Source of the DNA: Photobacterium jeanii
GTDB taxonomy: Bacteria; Pseudomonadota; Gammaproteobacteria; Enterobacterales; Vibrionaceae
NCBI RefSeq assembly: GCF_001650345.1
Contig: NZ_LVHF01000033.1
Coordinates: forward strand, 744,001 to 808,000
Length of the DNA stretch: 64,000 bases
Direction: 5' to 3'
Shown: piece after piece, positions 1 through 9,291 of the stretch
Layout of the letters: each line of letters begins with the position of its first letter
How positions within the stretch are numbered: position 1 is the stretch's first letter
Notes under the pieces: model-generated
What the model saw: only the letters and a program-made list of their open reading frames with translations
Databases searched by the model: none
What the model was told of the DNA's origin: nothing
Made by a program: the position numbers and the translations under genes

Positions 1-2
1 TT

Positions 3-953
3 GAAGGGCTCAGTAAAGCGGACATTCTCAAACGCATGGAAAGCTATTTATTGCAGCTTCATGCAATGGGCAAGCGTGCGTTACTCATTGTTGATGAAGC
101 GCAGAATTTACCGGCTGAAACGGTTGAAGAGTTACGGATGCTGTCTAACTTCCAGTTAGATGATCAACCATTGATCCAAAGCTTCTTGCTGGGCCAAGAA
201 GAGCTTAAAGGCATTATTGAATTGCCGGAAATGGAGCAGTTTCGTCAGCGGATCATTGCTTCTTGTCATCTAAAACCCTTTGACGAGCAACAAACTCGAG
301 ACTACATCAAGCATCGCCTTACGCAAGTAGGGTGGAGCGGTTACCCTGAGCTTGACGATGATATTTTTGCACGTATTGCTGAATATACTTCAGGTATACC
401 TCGTAAGATAAATATCTTTGCGGATCGCTTGTTCTTGTATGCTTTTATGGCTGAACTGGCGGTAGTTAATCTAGATGCGGTTGAGCAAGTTGTCGAAGAA
501 ATGGGCGGAGAACTATCAGGCTCATTGGCAAAAAACAGTGCTGAAAATCTGCCTCAAGACGAGGTGAATGCAACGAAAGTGGGGCTTGAGCAGCCTGCAA
601 ACGCAGAACTTAATATTTCTCCACAGCAACAAGCACAATATCAAAAGAGTTTGAAAGTGCTAGATCAAGTCTCTGCAGTGCTTGATGACGTTATTCAAAG
701 AAAAATCAGCACCATCCGCCATTTAGATAAATTGATTCGTCAGAAACGCAAGTTGCTTTCGGAAGATGATGTAGCGGCATCATCGGTACAAAAAAGCGAA
801 ACGGACGTAATACCAGAAGTACAAGCGAGCGATCCCGATCGCGTTTTAGAGTTGGCAAGTAGCAATACCGAAGATGCAAAGAGTGAACAAGCCAGCAAGC
901 TAAAGCGCAAACATTGGTATCGTGCACTAATGAAAACGCAGGGGGAATGCTAG
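3..953 (+). CDS. XrtA/PEP-CTERM-type secretion ATPase (ExeA-like), C-terminal part
   Basis: The reading frame is open to the left edge, so this is the C-terminal part of a longer gene; the ATG at 36 is internal. It carries the Walker B motif of an AAA ATPase (LLIVDEAQNLPAE) followed by the ELRMLSNFQ and SFLLGQ stretches and a GIPRKIN sensor-2 region. This string of motifs is typical of the ATPase found with exosortase XrtA/PEP-CTERM and exopolysaccharide export loci, a relative of general secretion protein A. The Walker A loop must lie off the window. After about residue 165 the protein becomes charged and low-complexity, with a Lys/Arg-rich tail. By family knowledge it would act at the inner membrane in polysaccharide assembly. 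A relative such as MshM/ExeA is the alternative. Confidence 0.8.
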   Translation, partial: EGLSKADILKRMESYLLQLHAMGKRALLIVDEAQNLPAETVEELRMLSNFQLDDQPLIQSFLLGQEELKGIIELPEMEQFRQRIIASCHLKPFDEQQTRDYIKHRLTQVGWSGYPELDDDIFARIAEYTSGIPRKINIFADRLFLYAFMAELAVVNLDAVEQVVEEMGGELSGSLAKNSAENLPQDEVNATKVGLEQPANAELNISPQQQAQYQKSLKVLDQVSAVLDDVIQRKISTIRHLDKLIRQKRKLLSEDDVAASSVQKSETDVIPEVQASDPDRVLELASSNTEDAKSEQASKLKRKHWYRALMKTQGEC

Positions 954-1080
954 CAGCCTCATATCAGTACAAGATTTGTCGTGATAGTAAGCTAAAACGT
1001 CAAAATTCCCTTGATGAATAGCAATGTAAATAGGTATAGCGCCTTTGTTTTTGTATCCCTAGTAAGATTGTTTTACTATG

Positions 1081-1110
1081 CAGGCTCCCATGAAAATGGG
1101 GCCTGTTTTA
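1081..1110 (+). terminator. Rho-independent terminator after the ATPase gene
   Basis: Arms 1081-1091 and 1096-1105 pair with one bulge around a GAAA loop and are followed by TTTTA. It separates the ATPase gene from the gene at 1133. Confidence 0.6.
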
Positions 1111-1132
1111 AGACGTCTTATAGGAAGATTAC

Positions 1133-1705
1133 ATGAACCTCTCTCTACTTGATCAATCTCTTTTCGATCACCTTTACCGTGACATCACAGAGTTTCGATC
1201 AACGTTCGATCTTGATATCCAATCTCCAGCCACGCTAGATGACAAAGCTGATCAGCTTCATACCTCATTAGCGATCGAAGAAATGACTGAATTAGCTGAG
1301 GCTGATTCGTTGGTTGAGCAAGCTGACGCGATTGTTGATACGGTTTATGTATTGATGGGACGTTTAGTTCACCTTGGTGATGCGAAGGTGGAAGACAACA
1401 TCGGTATTAGCTACCTGATTGATTTACTGCTAAATATTGCAAAACGCCTAAACATTGATTTCGTAAAATGTTGGGATGAAGTCCATTCAAGCAATATGAG
1501 CAAAGTATGTTGCAACATGTCTGAATTTGAAGACACTCAAAAGCACTACGCAGAGCAAGGTGTAGAAATTGCCGCTAGCGAGAAAGGTGAATTTATTATC
1601 GCTAAGTGTGCGAAAGATGTAGAGCTTGCAGGCAAGCTGATCCGTCAAGGTAAAGTATTAAAGTCGGTTTACTACCGTCCAGCAGATCTAGCGAAACTGG
1701 TATAA
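1133..1705 (+). CDS. MazG/PRA-PH-like nucleoside triphosphate pyrophosphohydrolase
   Basis: A 190-aa protein with the all-alpha NTP pyrophosphohydrolase pattern: an IEEMTELAEA helix (about residues 53-62) with EExxE-type metal ligands, then a second helix EQADAIVDTVYVL with the ExxD motif. Such enzymes hydrolyse (d)NTPs or phosphoribosyl-ATP to the monophosphate and pyrophosphate, often for house-cleaning of the nucleotide pool. The C-terminal third (from about residue 125) has several cysteines and is not something I recognise. The start is supported by GGAAG seven bases upstream. It stands alone between a terminator and the hydrolase gene. The substrate cannot be judged. Confidence 0.65.
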   Translation: MNLSLLDQSLFDHLYRDITEFRSTFDLDIQSPATLDDKADQLHTSLAIEEMTELAEADSLVEQADAIVDTVYVLMGRLVHLGDAKVEDNIGISYLIDLLLNIAKRLNIDFVKCWDEVHSSNMSKVCCNMSEFEDTQKHYAEQGVEIAASEKGEFIIAKCAKDVELAGKLIRQGKVLKSVYYRPADLAKLV

Positions 1706-1791
1706 GCAGCGCAAAACAAGCTTGGAAGTATAACTAAGTACAACACATTGCAAGCTAACGAAAGCTTAGGTTTAAATTTAAGGGAAATGGA

Positions 1792-2604
1792 ATGAATACA
1801 TTTACTGTTAACGGCAGCACTATGCGTTACCTTGATCAAGGTGAAGGTCCTGTTTTATTGATGGGGCACAGCTATCTTTGGGATCACACTATGTGGGCAC
1901 CACAGATCGAAGTGCTTAGCCAGCATTACCGTTGTATTGTGCCTGATCTATGGGCACACGGTGGATCTGATGCGGCACCGTCACAAACACTAACCTTGAA
2001 AGATTACGCGAAAGACTTGCTGGCGTTAATGGACCACCTAGCGATTGATTCATTTTCTGTAGTGGGCTTATCTGTTGGCGGCATGTGGGGTGCTGAATTG
2101 GCTGCATTAGCGCCAGAGCGTGTGAAATCATTAGTTATGATGGACACCTTCGTTGGTTTAGAACCTGAAGTTACTCACGCTAAATACTTCGGTATGCTAG
2201 ATGCCATTACTGCTGCTGAACTTGTACCTGCACCAATCGTTGACGCTGTCGTGCCTATGTTCTTTGCGAAAGATGCAGAAACAGCATCACCTGAACTTGT
2301 TGCTCGTTTCCGCGCGTCTCTTTCTGAGCTAAAAGGTCAGCGTGCTGTTGATGTTGCGACTATTGGACGTAAGATTTTCGGCCGCCGCGAGATGTTTGAT
2401 GATATCGAACAGTTCACTTTGCCAACGTTAATTATGGTAGGCATGGAAGATACACCACGCCCGCCGCTTGAAGCGCAATTGATGCATGACACAATCAAAC
2501 ACAGTGAGTATGTATTAATTCCGAAAGCGGGTCACATTAGTAACCTAGAGCAACCTCAGTTTGTGACTGACAAGCTTGTTGAGTTTTTAGCGAAAGTACA
2601 TTAA
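1792..2604 (+). CDS. Alpha/beta hydrolase
   Basis: A 270-aa alpha/beta-hydrolase fold protein without signal peptide. The nucleophile elbow is VGLSVGGMWG, the acid lies in the MVGMEDTPRP region and the catalytic histidine in KAGHISNLEQP near the C-terminus. The oxyanion HG-type strand is LLMGHSYLWD. The length and motif layout fit the esterase/3-oxoadipate enol-lactonase-like group, but the substrate is not evident. AGGGAAATGG provides the ribosome binding site. A terminator hairpin follows directly. Confidence 0.8.
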   Translation: MNTFTVNGSTMRYLDQGEGPVLLMGHSYLWDHTMWAPQIEVLSQHYRCIVPDLWAHGGSDAAPSQTLTLKDYAKDLLALMDHLAIDSFSVVGLSVGGMWGAELAALAPERVKSLVMMDTFVGLEPEVTHAKYFGMLDAITAAELVPAPIVDAVVPMFFAKDAETASPELVARFRASLSELKGQRAVDVATIGRKIFGRREMFDDIEQFTLPTLIMVGMEDTPRPPLEAQLMHDTIKHSEYVLIPKAGHISNLEQPQFVTDKLVEFLAKVH

Positions 2605-2640
2605 GTAGCTTAGCTAAACTTCCACTTTTGCGTCAATTTC

Positions 2641-2676
2641 AAAGCCTCAAGCCTGAATAGGGTTGAGGCTTTATTT
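2641..2676 (+). terminator. Terminator of the alpha/beta hydrolase gene
   Basis: Fourteen-base arms 2641-2654 and 2659-2672, one mismatch, followed by a T-rich tail. Confidence 0.75.
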
Positions 2677-2682
2677 GTATCT

Positions 2683-2840
2683 GCTATATCCATTATTTCT
2701 CAATGGCTTCAAAGTAGAATTTGTAATCACGAACACCGTCTATTTAAAGCCTTTATTCCTTAACTCTATAGAGGCGGTAATTTGCTTGCTGATAAAGGTA
2801 TAAAGCGTATAACTGAACATTGCTGCCGATATATTTCTGA
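2683..2840 (-). pseudogene. Decayed, internally deleted copy of the gene at 5017-5418
   Basis: Positions 2708-2745 match 5032-5069 exactly over 38 bases (the C-terminal coding end of the downstream gene). The match continues imperfectly on both sides. After 2746 the copy jumps to the equivalent of about 5311-5347 (the Ser/Pro-rich N-terminal part) and then to about 5440-5480 (upstream of the start). So most of the coding region is deleted while both ends survive, in the same orientation as the intact gene. The first jump joins two similar short tracts (CTCTTAATTC and CCCTTAACTC), which points to a short-homology deletion. No functional product is possible. Confidence 0.75.
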
Positions 2841-3141
2841 GCATGGAATGTACAGCATAGGTCAAACGTGCCAGTAACATTCTGAATGTACTTCGATAAG
2901 CGATATACGCCTAAACGTGAAGCTAAATACTGTTAAATCTATTGATTACAAAGGATTTTCAACACATCAAACGGTAAGTGTAATGTTGTTATTGTTAATA
3001 GAATTTTGCTCATACTTTGACAAGAAAACATTCGGTGCATTGAGATCTTAAGCTCAAATCATCACTTAGGTGAATGATGTTCATTTTGTTGCATACTATC
3101 TTCTATGTGCTTTTAAGCACAATTATATAGGACATAACATA

Positions 3142-4848
3142 ATGAAAAACGGATACAAACTCTCCGCTCTTGCCATCGCAATTATGGTTTCATCTTCGGT
3201 CTCCGCAAACGTTAATATTGAGCCAGACCCAATGAACTCGCCTTTCATTAAAGATGTTAAGGGCAATATCATTGAAGACTACTCTCCTCAACCTATTGAA
3301 CCTGCAATTTTTTCCATGCGTATGTTCAGTGAAGTAGCTGTAGAGCGTGGTGATTGGTTTAACATGTCTGCTAATTACTCGAGTTTTCAAGGTGTCGGCG
3401 CAGACATCGTTTATGACTTCATGTTACCACCTCGTAAGCCACAACCTATTATCGTGGCGGTTTTAGACTCGGGCGTTGATATTGACCACGAAGATCTGAA
3501 GAACAAGCTTTGGGTCAATGAGGACGAGATACCTAATAATGGTATTGATGATGACAATAATGGCTACATTGACGATGTTCATGGTTGGAATTTCTTAGGC
3601 AACTCGCTAGGGGTTAATGTTGATCATGACACCGTAGAAGTGACTCGTGAGTACAAGAAGTATCTGGCGTTAAAAGAAAATAATGATTGGATTTCACCTG
3701 AAAAGCTTAAATATTATCAAGGTGTTGAAGCAGACTACCTAGAGAATGTTGAGCGTTACACCTCGGCTCTTGAGAAAGTAACCGAAGCAACTGAGGAAGC
3801 GAATGATTACAAAGAGCAGATTTTAGACGTAGTTGATCACAAAGACTTTACGGTTGAAGGTCTACAGAGTTTACTGGGTCACCCTAACTCAGAAGTCGCA
3901 GAGGCGGCGAAAGGTTTGATCAGTCTGTTTGAATCTTGGTACTCATTTGATTACTTAGCGTCTCGCACTAACAGTTATAAAGAGTCGTTGGATTATCATT
4001 ATAATCTAGATTTTGATCCCCGCCGTGATGTTGTGATGGATGACATCAATAACCCGTGGGAAAAAGGTTACGGGAATAACGATGTAAAAGGCCCTGTTGG
4101 CGCACACGGGACTCATGTTGCAGGTATTATTGCTGCTGAACGTGGCAATGGTCTAGGTATTGATGGTATGGCTAATCATGCACAGATCATGGCGGTACGA
4201 ATGGTGCCAAATGGGGATGAGCGTGATAAAGATATTGCCAATGCTGTGCGTTACGCAGTAGACAATGGCGCCAAGATCATCAATATGAGTTTTGGTAAGA
4301 ATTACTCACCGCGTAAGAGTGTTGTAGATCATGCTTTCCGTTACGCAGCGCGCAAAGGTGTACTGATTGTCCATTCTGCGGGAAATAGTAAAACGGATAA
4401 TGATATTAAGCCAAGCTTTCCGAACCGTTATGCTAAACACAATTGGTCTCGCCCAATCTCTACTTGGCTAGATGTTGGTGCGTCTGGCAAGTATGCTGAT
4501 GACGCTATGGTAGCGAGCTTTAGTAACTTTGGGCAGGAAACCGTTGACGTTTTTGCTCCGGGTTATCGTGTATTATCATCTACACCAGGCAACACTTATG
4601 CAGCATACAGTGGTACCAGTATGGCGGCACCAGTGGTTTCAGGTGTTGCGGCGTTGGTATGGTCTCATTACCCAGATCTGACCGCACAAGAATTGAAACA
4701 GCTGCTAATGACTCAATCACGCACATATCCAGAATTGTTGGTTAAGAAACCTTCTTCTCCAACTGAGCTAGTACCGTTTAGTACCTTGTCTATTTCTGGA
4801 GGCATTGTGGATGCCGAAGCGATTTTCGCTAAGCTAGAAAATCGCTAA
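3142..4848 (+). CDS. Secreted subtilisin-like serine protease (S8 family)
   Basis: A 568-aa S8 peptidase with a clear signal peptide (Lys-rich start, hydrophobic core, cleavage near VSA-NVN). The catalytic triad is Asp109 in VLDSGVDIDHED, His322 in GAHGTHVAGI and Ser493 in SGTSMAAPV. Asp and His are about 210 residues apart, far more than the roughly 30 in classical subtilisins. The insert begins with an Asp/Asn-rich, probably calcium-binding stretch and then looks helical and charged. The start at 3142 is chosen over the in-frame start at 3070 because it opens directly on the signal peptide and has AGGA ahead of it. The protein should act outside the cytoplasm; its substrate is unknown. The gene is flanked by direct repeats (see 2683-2840 and 5017-5418). 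Confidence 0.9.
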   Translation: MKNGYKLSALAIAIMVSSSVSANVNIEPDPMNSPFIKDVKGNIIEDYSPQPIEPAIFSMRMFSEVAVERGDWFNMSANYSSFQGVGADIVYDFMLPPRKPQPIIVAVLDSGVDIDHEDLKNKLWVNEDEIPNNGIDDDNNGYIDDVHGWNFLGNSLGVNVDHDTVEVTREYKKYLALKENNDWISPEKLKYYQGVEADYLENVERYTSALEKVTEATEEANDYKEQILDVVDHKDFTVEGLQSLLGHPNSEVAEAAKGLISLFESWYSFDYLASRTNSYKESLDYHYNLDFDPRRDVVMDDINNPWEKGYGNNDVKGPVGAHGTHVAGIIAAERGNGLGIDGMANHAQIMAVRMVPNGDERDKDIANAVRYAVDNGAKIINMSFGKNYSPRKSVVDHAFRYAARKGVLIVHSAGNSKTDNDIKPSFPNRYAKHNWSRPISTWLDVGASGKYADDAMVASFSNFGQETVDVFAPGYRVLSSTPGNTYAAYSGTSMAAPVVSGVAALVWSHYPDLTAQELKQLLMTQSRTYPELLVKKPSSPTELVPFSTLSISGGIVDAEAIFAKLENR

Positions 4849-4869
4849 ACGTTTAATGACAAAATGACG

Positions 4870-4898
4870 AGAGGCAGCGTTAGTGCTGCCTCTTTTTC
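4870..4898 (+). terminator. Terminator of the subtilase gene
   Basis: Perfect nine-base arms 4870-4878 and 4885-4893 followed by TTTTT. Confidence 0.85.
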
Positions 4899-5016
4899 CA
4901 GACTAAATTAGCAAAACCCTTGGTTAGTTTTGTCGATAAACAACGTATCCATATATTCACCTGATATCGATGTGTTGCCGAGTTTGATATCTAAAATCAC
5001 TGTCAGGCTATAGCCA

Positions 5017-5418
5017 TTATTTATCAATGGTTTCAAAGTAGAATTTGTAATCACGAACACCGTCTATTTGCACGCCTTTCTCTCTTAATTCAAGGTACTG
5101 CTGAAGCTTAATTGTTCTAAAATCCATCGACTTTAGCGCAAGAATGATGCGTAACTCATCCATTGAACGCGATTTAGCCGCAGAGCTACATGTACTACAA
5201 ACAACATGCGTTTTCTCTTTAAAGCCAACCTTATTCAACCAGTTAAGATCTTTAGCTTCTTTACGCTCACCACAAAAGTAGCAATGGTTCTCTTGCTTCA
5301 AGGCCGCCTGTTCCCTTAACTCTTTGGGGCTCGGTGACTTGCTTGCTGATTGACTCGGCGGGGTAGCGTTCGCTTTTTTGTTACCGCTAAACTTAGAGAA
5401 CTGAACGACATTAGACAT
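5017..5418 (-). CDS. Small zinc-ribbon/HNH-like protein of unknown function
   Basis: A 133-aa protein counted from the ATG at 5418 (MSNVVQF); an in-frame start at 5460 would add 14 residues. The first 40 residues are Ser/Pro/Lys-rich and probably disordered. Then come two CxxC knuckles, CYFC and CSTC, about 28 residues apart with a His just before the second (THVVCSTC), as in small zinc-ribbon or HNH-type domains. I see no complete HNH catalytic triad, so nuclease activity should not be assumed. A deleted copy lies at 2683-2840 on the other side of the subtilase gene. The function is unknown. Confidence 0.6.
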   Translation of the reverse strand: MSNVVQFSKFSGNKKANATPPSQSASKSPSPKELREQAALKQENHCYFCGERKEAKDLNWLNKVGFKEKTHVVCSTCSSAAKSRSMDELRIILALKSMDFRTIKLQQYLELREKGVQIDGVRDYKFYFETIDK

Positions 5419-5521
5419 TGGAATTGCTCTTACTCTTACTAAAAAAGGTGTACAGCGCATAGCTGAAACTTGCAGCTACGTGCCTTTACATTCTATTTGT
5501 GATGGTGTTGGTTAGTAATTT

Positions 5522-5860
5522 TTAGTCCATTCGAGTAATAAAGGTTTGCTCGTCATCCACAAAAGCGACAAAGCCGCCGTGATAGATAAACACCCGACCG
5601 CGTCCTTCAACTAGGCAGGCAAGTTGTGGGTTCAAATCTTCTTCGTTATTCTGACTTTGAAATGTGCCAGTATCGGTGATTACACCGCTGAGTGTAGGCA
5701 AATATCCATAAGTGCGCTTGGCTTGATCAATAAGGCTCAATTCGCTGGTAGTAGCGAAGCAAGAGGGGATCGCACCGGCATCTTCGATAAATATAGTTTT
5801 CAGTTCTTCAAAAGCTGTAATCACCAGCCAGTCGATGCCGTTCACATGATGGATAAACAT
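5522..5860 (-). CDS. Hypothetical protein, 112 aa
   Basis: An acidic, cytoplasmic-looking protein with no signal peptide, membrane segment or motif I recognise. GAGAAA lies ahead of the ATG. The C-terminal half (LACLVEGRGRVFIYHGGFVAFVD) reads as a run of beta strands. It is followed on the same strand by the gene at 5017-5418 after about 100 bases, so co-transcription is possible. No function can be offered. Confidence 0.6.
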   Translation of the reverse strand: MFIHHVNGIDWLVITAFEELKTIFIEDAGAIPSCFATTSELSLIDQAKRTYGYLPTLSGVITDTGTFQSQNNEEDLNPQLACLVEGRGRVFIYHGGFVAFVDDEQTFITRMD

Positions 5861-6018
5861 AGATTTTCTCGATAATTTTGATGCGGAGATTTTATCACTA
5901 TCAAGGGAGAACGTCGTAGAGATTTAGTTGTTAAAAGCGCTAATTCTATGCCATTTTCAGACAATCAATAGGACAACTTCAAACACGTTTTTGTCTCAAA
6001 TGACACATTGTCGCAAAA

Positions 6019-6052
6019 AAAGCGAGTGCCATTTTCATAGCACTCGCTTTAC
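6019..6052 (-). terminator. Terminator of gcvP
   Basis: Perfect ten-base arms 6019-6028 and 6041-6050 about 55 bases beyond the gcvP stop; on the minus strand the hairpin is followed by a run of T. Confidence 0.85.
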
Positions 6053-6105
6053 TTATTTATGCATACCTAGCTTGTTACCAACTAGATACGCTGTGATCAC
6101 AAACC

Positions 6106-8985
6106 CTAATCCTCAATATAGTTCTCGATGCTTGGGCAAGAACATACAAGGTTGCGGTCACCGAACACGTTATCGACGCGGTTAACTGTTGGCCAGTATT
6201 TGGCATCTTTGGTTTGTGCTGATGGGTAGCATGCGGTTTCGCGGCTGTATGGGTGTGTCCAATCTTGTTCTAACAGATCCACTTGGGTATGCGGTGCATT
6301 TACGAGTGGGTTGTCTTCAAGTGGCCATTCACCTTCTTGAACGCGTGCGATTTCTTGACGAATGGCAATCATCGCGTCACAGAAACGGTCAAGCTCAGCA
6401 AGATCTTCAGATTCCGTTGGCTCAATCATTAGCGTACCCGCTACAGGGAACGACATGGTTGGCGCGTGGAAACCGTAGTCCATTAGGCGCTTAGCAACGT
6501 CTTCTTCAGAAATACCAGATGCTTCTTTCAGCGGACGAATATCAATAATACATTCGTGAGCGATACGACCTTCAGTACCACGGTAAAGAACAGGGTAGTG
6601 TGGACGTAGACGCTCCATTACGTAGTTGGCATTTAAGATAGCAAGTTTGGTTGCTTCAGTTAGCCCTTGTTCACCCATCATCGCGATGTAAGCGTACGAG
6701 ATCGGCAGGATAGACGCTGAGCCCATGTTAGCTGCCGATACTGCGTATTGAGGCTGATCACTTTCTGCGTGCTCAACGTGGCCCGGAATAAACGGTGCTA
6801 GGTGAGATTTCACACCAATAGGTCCCATACCCGGACCGCCACCACCGTGTGGAATACAGAAGGTCTTGTGCAGGTTAAGGTGAGAAACGTCAGAACCAAT
6901 GAAGCCCGGGTTGGTAAGGCCAACCTGCGCATTCATGTTCGCACCATCAAGGTAAACCTGACCGCCAGCTTCATGAACAAGGTCACATACTTCACGCACC
7001 GCTTCTTCATATACGCCGTGGGTAGAAGGGTAGGTGATCATGATGCAAGATAGGTTTTCGCGGTGTTTTTCGATCTTCGCTTTCAGATCTTCAACATCAA
7101 TGTTGCCTTGATCATCACAGCCAACCACAACAATCTTCATTGATACCATTGCCGCAGATGCAGGGTTAGTGCCGTGCGCAGAGCTTGGGATCAAACAGAT
7201 ATTACGGTGGCCTTCACCGTTTGCTTGGTGGTAGCGCTGAATCGCGATAAGACCTGCATACTCACCTTGTGCGCCAGAGTTTGGCTGGAGCGAGAAGGCA
7301 TCGTAGCCAGTTACTTCACAAAGCATTTTTGATAGCTTGCTGGCTAACTCATCATAACCTTGGGTTTGATGGGTTGGGGCAAATGGGTGAAGCGCGCCAA
7401 ATTCAGGCCAAGTTACTGGGATCATCTCGGCTGCGGCGTTTAGTTTCATGGTACAGCTACCCAGTGGGATCATGCCGTGAGTTAATGAGTAGTCTTTGTT
7501 TTCCAACTTCTTCATGTAACGCATCATTTGTGTTTCGCTGTGGTAGCTGTTGAACACAGGGTGCGTAAGGAAATCGGTGGTGCGGCGACAGTTTTCAGGG
7601 ATCGCGGCAAATTCATCAGCAGCGATATCAGCAGTGAACATCGATGCTTGAAGTTTGTTACCCGTTAGGATGTAAAGCAGCTCTTCAACATCCGCCACTT
7701 TAGTGGTTTCATCAAGGCTAACGCCAAGTTGACCATTCAGTTTGCGTAGGTTGATACCTGCATCAAGCGCTTGTTGGTATAACGCATCGGTTTTATTGCC
7801 TGTGTTTAAGGTGATGGTATCGAAGAAGTGTGGGTTAGCCAGCTCGATGCCAGAATTACGTAAACCTGCAGCCAAAATTGCAGTTAAGTGGTGTACACGA
7901 CGACCAATCTTACGTAGTCCTTCAGGACCGTGGTACATAGCGTAGAACGCAGCCATGTTGGCAAGTAGCGCTTGCGCCGTACAGATGTTAGAGGTCGCTT
8001 TCTCGCGGCGAATATGTTGTTCACGAGTTTGCATTGCCATGCGCAGTGATTGGTTGCCTTTGGCATCTTTCGATACGCCAATGACACGACCCGGCATGGT
8101 ACGTTTGTGTTTGTCTTTGGTTGCCATGAAGCCCGCGTGAGGACCACCAAAGCCCATTGGTACACCAAAGCGTTGTGCACTACCTACAACAACATCTGCG
8201 CCCATTTCACCCGGTGATTTTAATAGGGTGAGTGATAATAAATCAGCAGCGACAGTGACCAATGTTTTCTTGGTGTGGGCTTTTTCGATGATCTCAGTTA
8301 GATCTTGTACATGACCAGTGGTGCCTGGGTATTGGAGCAGGGCGCCGAATACGTCATGGTTGTCTAGCTCGTCGGCTGTGCCAGTGATCAGTTCGAAACC
8401 GATGAACTCTGCACGGGTGCGAACGACATCAAGGGTTTGTGGGTGAATGTCGTTGGCAATGAAGAAAGCTTTGCTTTTGTTCTTCCCTGCACGTTGGCAC
8501 AACGTCATGGCTTCGGCTGCCGCAGTCGCTTCATCAAGCAATGATGCATTAGCCAGTTCCATACCCGTAAGATCCATCACCATTTGTTGGTAATTTAGTA
8601 GTGACTCAAGGCGACCTTGAGAGATCTCTGGTTGGTATGGGGTGTAAGCTGTGTACCAACCTGGGTTTTCTAGTACGTTGCGAAGTACAACATTAGGGGT
8701 GAAGGTGTTGTAGTAACCTTGGCCGATAAAGCTGCGATTAATGATGTTCTTATTCGCGATAGCTTTTAGCGATGCCAGCATGTCGGCTTCACTTTGGGCT
8801 GGATCGAGCTGCATAGGTTCGGGTAGGCGAATGCCCGCTGGGACGGTTTGCTCAATGAGCTGCTCAACACTGTCGGCACCAATGGCTTCTAGCATCACTT
8901 GTTGCTGTGCTGCATCTGGGCCATTGTGACGTCCCGCAAAATCCTTGTCATCACTCAGAGAGTGAAGAAGCGTCATATCGGTCAT
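6106..8985 (-). CDS. gcvP: Glycine dehydrogenase (decarboxylating), P protein of the glycine cleavage system
   Basis: A 959-aa full-length P protein. It decarboxylates glycine with pyridoxal phosphate and passes the aminomethyl group to the lipoyl arm of GcvH. Both homologous halves are present: the N-terminal half opens with FAGRHNGPD and contains [17 protein letters not shown], and the C-terminal half contains the PLP-lysine motif [16 protein letters not shown] and [10 protein letters not shown]. The start at 8985 is preferred to the in-frame start at 9012 because AGGAAAG sits five bases upstream. It lies downstream of gcvH on the same strand after a 306-base gap full of inverted repeats, so either one long transcript or a separate promoter is possible. 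gcvT is on the opposite strand beyond the regulator gene. Confidence 0.97.
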   Translation of the reverse strand: MTDMTLLHSLSDDKDFAGRHNGPDAAQQQVMLEAIGADSVEQLIEQTVPAGIRLPEPMQLDPAQSEADMLASLKAIANKNIINRSFIGQGYYNTFTPNVVLRNVLENPGWYTAYTPYQPEISQGRLESLLNYQQMVMDLTGMELANASLLDEATAAAEAMTLCQRAGKNKSKAFFIANDIHPQTLDVVRTRAEFIGFELITGTADELDNHDVFGALLQYPGTTGHVQDLTEIIEKAHTKKTLVTVAADLLSLTLLKSPGEMGADVVVGSAQRFGVPMGFGGPHAGFMATKDKHKRTMPGRVIGVSKDAKGNQSLRMAMQTREQHIRREKATSNICTAQALLANMAAFYAMYHGPEGLRKIGRRVHHLTAILAAGLRNSGIELANPHFFDTITLNTGNKTDALYQQALDAGINLRKLNGQLGVSLDETTKVADVEELLYILTGNKLQASMFTADIAADEFAAIPENCRRTTDFLTHPVFNSYHSETQMMRYMKKLENKDYSLTHGMIPLGSCTMKLNAAAEMIPVTWPEFGALHPFAPTHQTQGYDELASKLSKMLCEVTGYDAFSLQPNSGAQGEYAGLIAIQRYHQANGEGHRNICLIPSSAHGTNPASAAMVSMKIVVVGCDDQGNIDVEDLKAKIEKHRENLSCIMITYPSTHGVYEEAVREVCDLVHEAGGQVYLDGANMNAQVGLTNPGFIGSDVSHLNLHKTFCIPHGGGGPGMGPIGVKSHLAPFIPGHVEHAESDQPQYAVSAANMGSASILPISYAYIAMMGEQGLTEATKLAILNANYVMERLRPHYPVLYRGTEGRIAHECIIDIRPLKEASGISEEDVAKRLMDYGFHAPTMSFPVAGTLMIEPTESEDLAELDRFCDAMIAIRQEIARVQEGEWPLEDNPLVNAPHTQVDLLEQDWTHPYSRETACYPSAQTKDAKYWPTVNRVDNVFGDRNLVCSCPSIENYIED

Positions 8986-9050
8986 GGTTCTTTCCTGAAC
9001 AGTTACAACCAATGCTAGGTAGCATCGATTTATTTGATCTCGCTATGGTG

Positions 9051-9136
9051 ATACCTATGCCAATTCACTTTAGATCATACGGTTACTCATCTTAACCGTA
9101 GTCTGTACATCGGGGAGTCGGAATTGGCATAGGTAT
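9051..9136. repeat. 86-bp element with perfect 16-bp terminal inverted repeats
   Basis: The arms 9051-9066 and 9121-9136 are perfect inverted copies of the 16-mer ATACCTATGCCAATTC around a 54-base centre, which itself holds a shorter palindrome (CGGTTACTCATCTTAACCG). It sits between gcvH and gcvP. It could be a small non-autonomous repeat of the MITE kind, a structured spacer controlling gcvP, or both. I see no obvious target-site duplication. Confidence 0.6.
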
Positions 9137-9140
9137 AAGT

Positions 9141-9270
9141 CAATTTTCAGCTGTGCTAGCTTTCGAATACGGGCTGAAAAATTGGTGCTATCGGCTTACA
9201 CTATTTCTAGATGACGTGCTGTGACAGCATCGTTTCTTAATAGCAGAAAAGGCAGATGAAAGCCGATAGC
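9141..9270. repeat. Further nested inverted repeats in the gcvH-gcvP gap
   Basis: CAATTTTCAGC pairs imperfectly with GCTGAAAAATTG (about 9141-9184), and the 11-base arms 9187-9197 and 9260-9270 (GCTATCGGCTT / AAGCCGATAGC) are perfect. The gap is therefore folded almost from end to end. Its role is unknown; transcript processing or partial termination between gcvH and gcvP would fit. Confidence 0.5.
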
Positions 9271-9291
9271 TGAACAATCATTAGCTAATGA

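Larger units (their letters stand above)
2605..3141. other. Gene-free stretch holding a terminator and a decayed gene copy
   Basis: This stretch holds the terminator at 2641-2676 and a decayed copy of the gene at 5017-5418 (about 2683-2840). From about 2850 to 3141 it is AT-rich and probably holds the promoter of the subtilase, but I see no clear -35/-10 pair. Confidence 0.5.

Noticed and set aside
7884-8180. Minus-strand 98-codon frame inside gcvP
   Set aside because: Alternative frame of gcvP without start signals.
6189-8929. Several plus-strand open frames of 60-100 codons opposite gcvP
   Set aside because: They are antisense to a highly conserved full-length gene, lack ribosome binding sites and have compositions expected of codon shadows.
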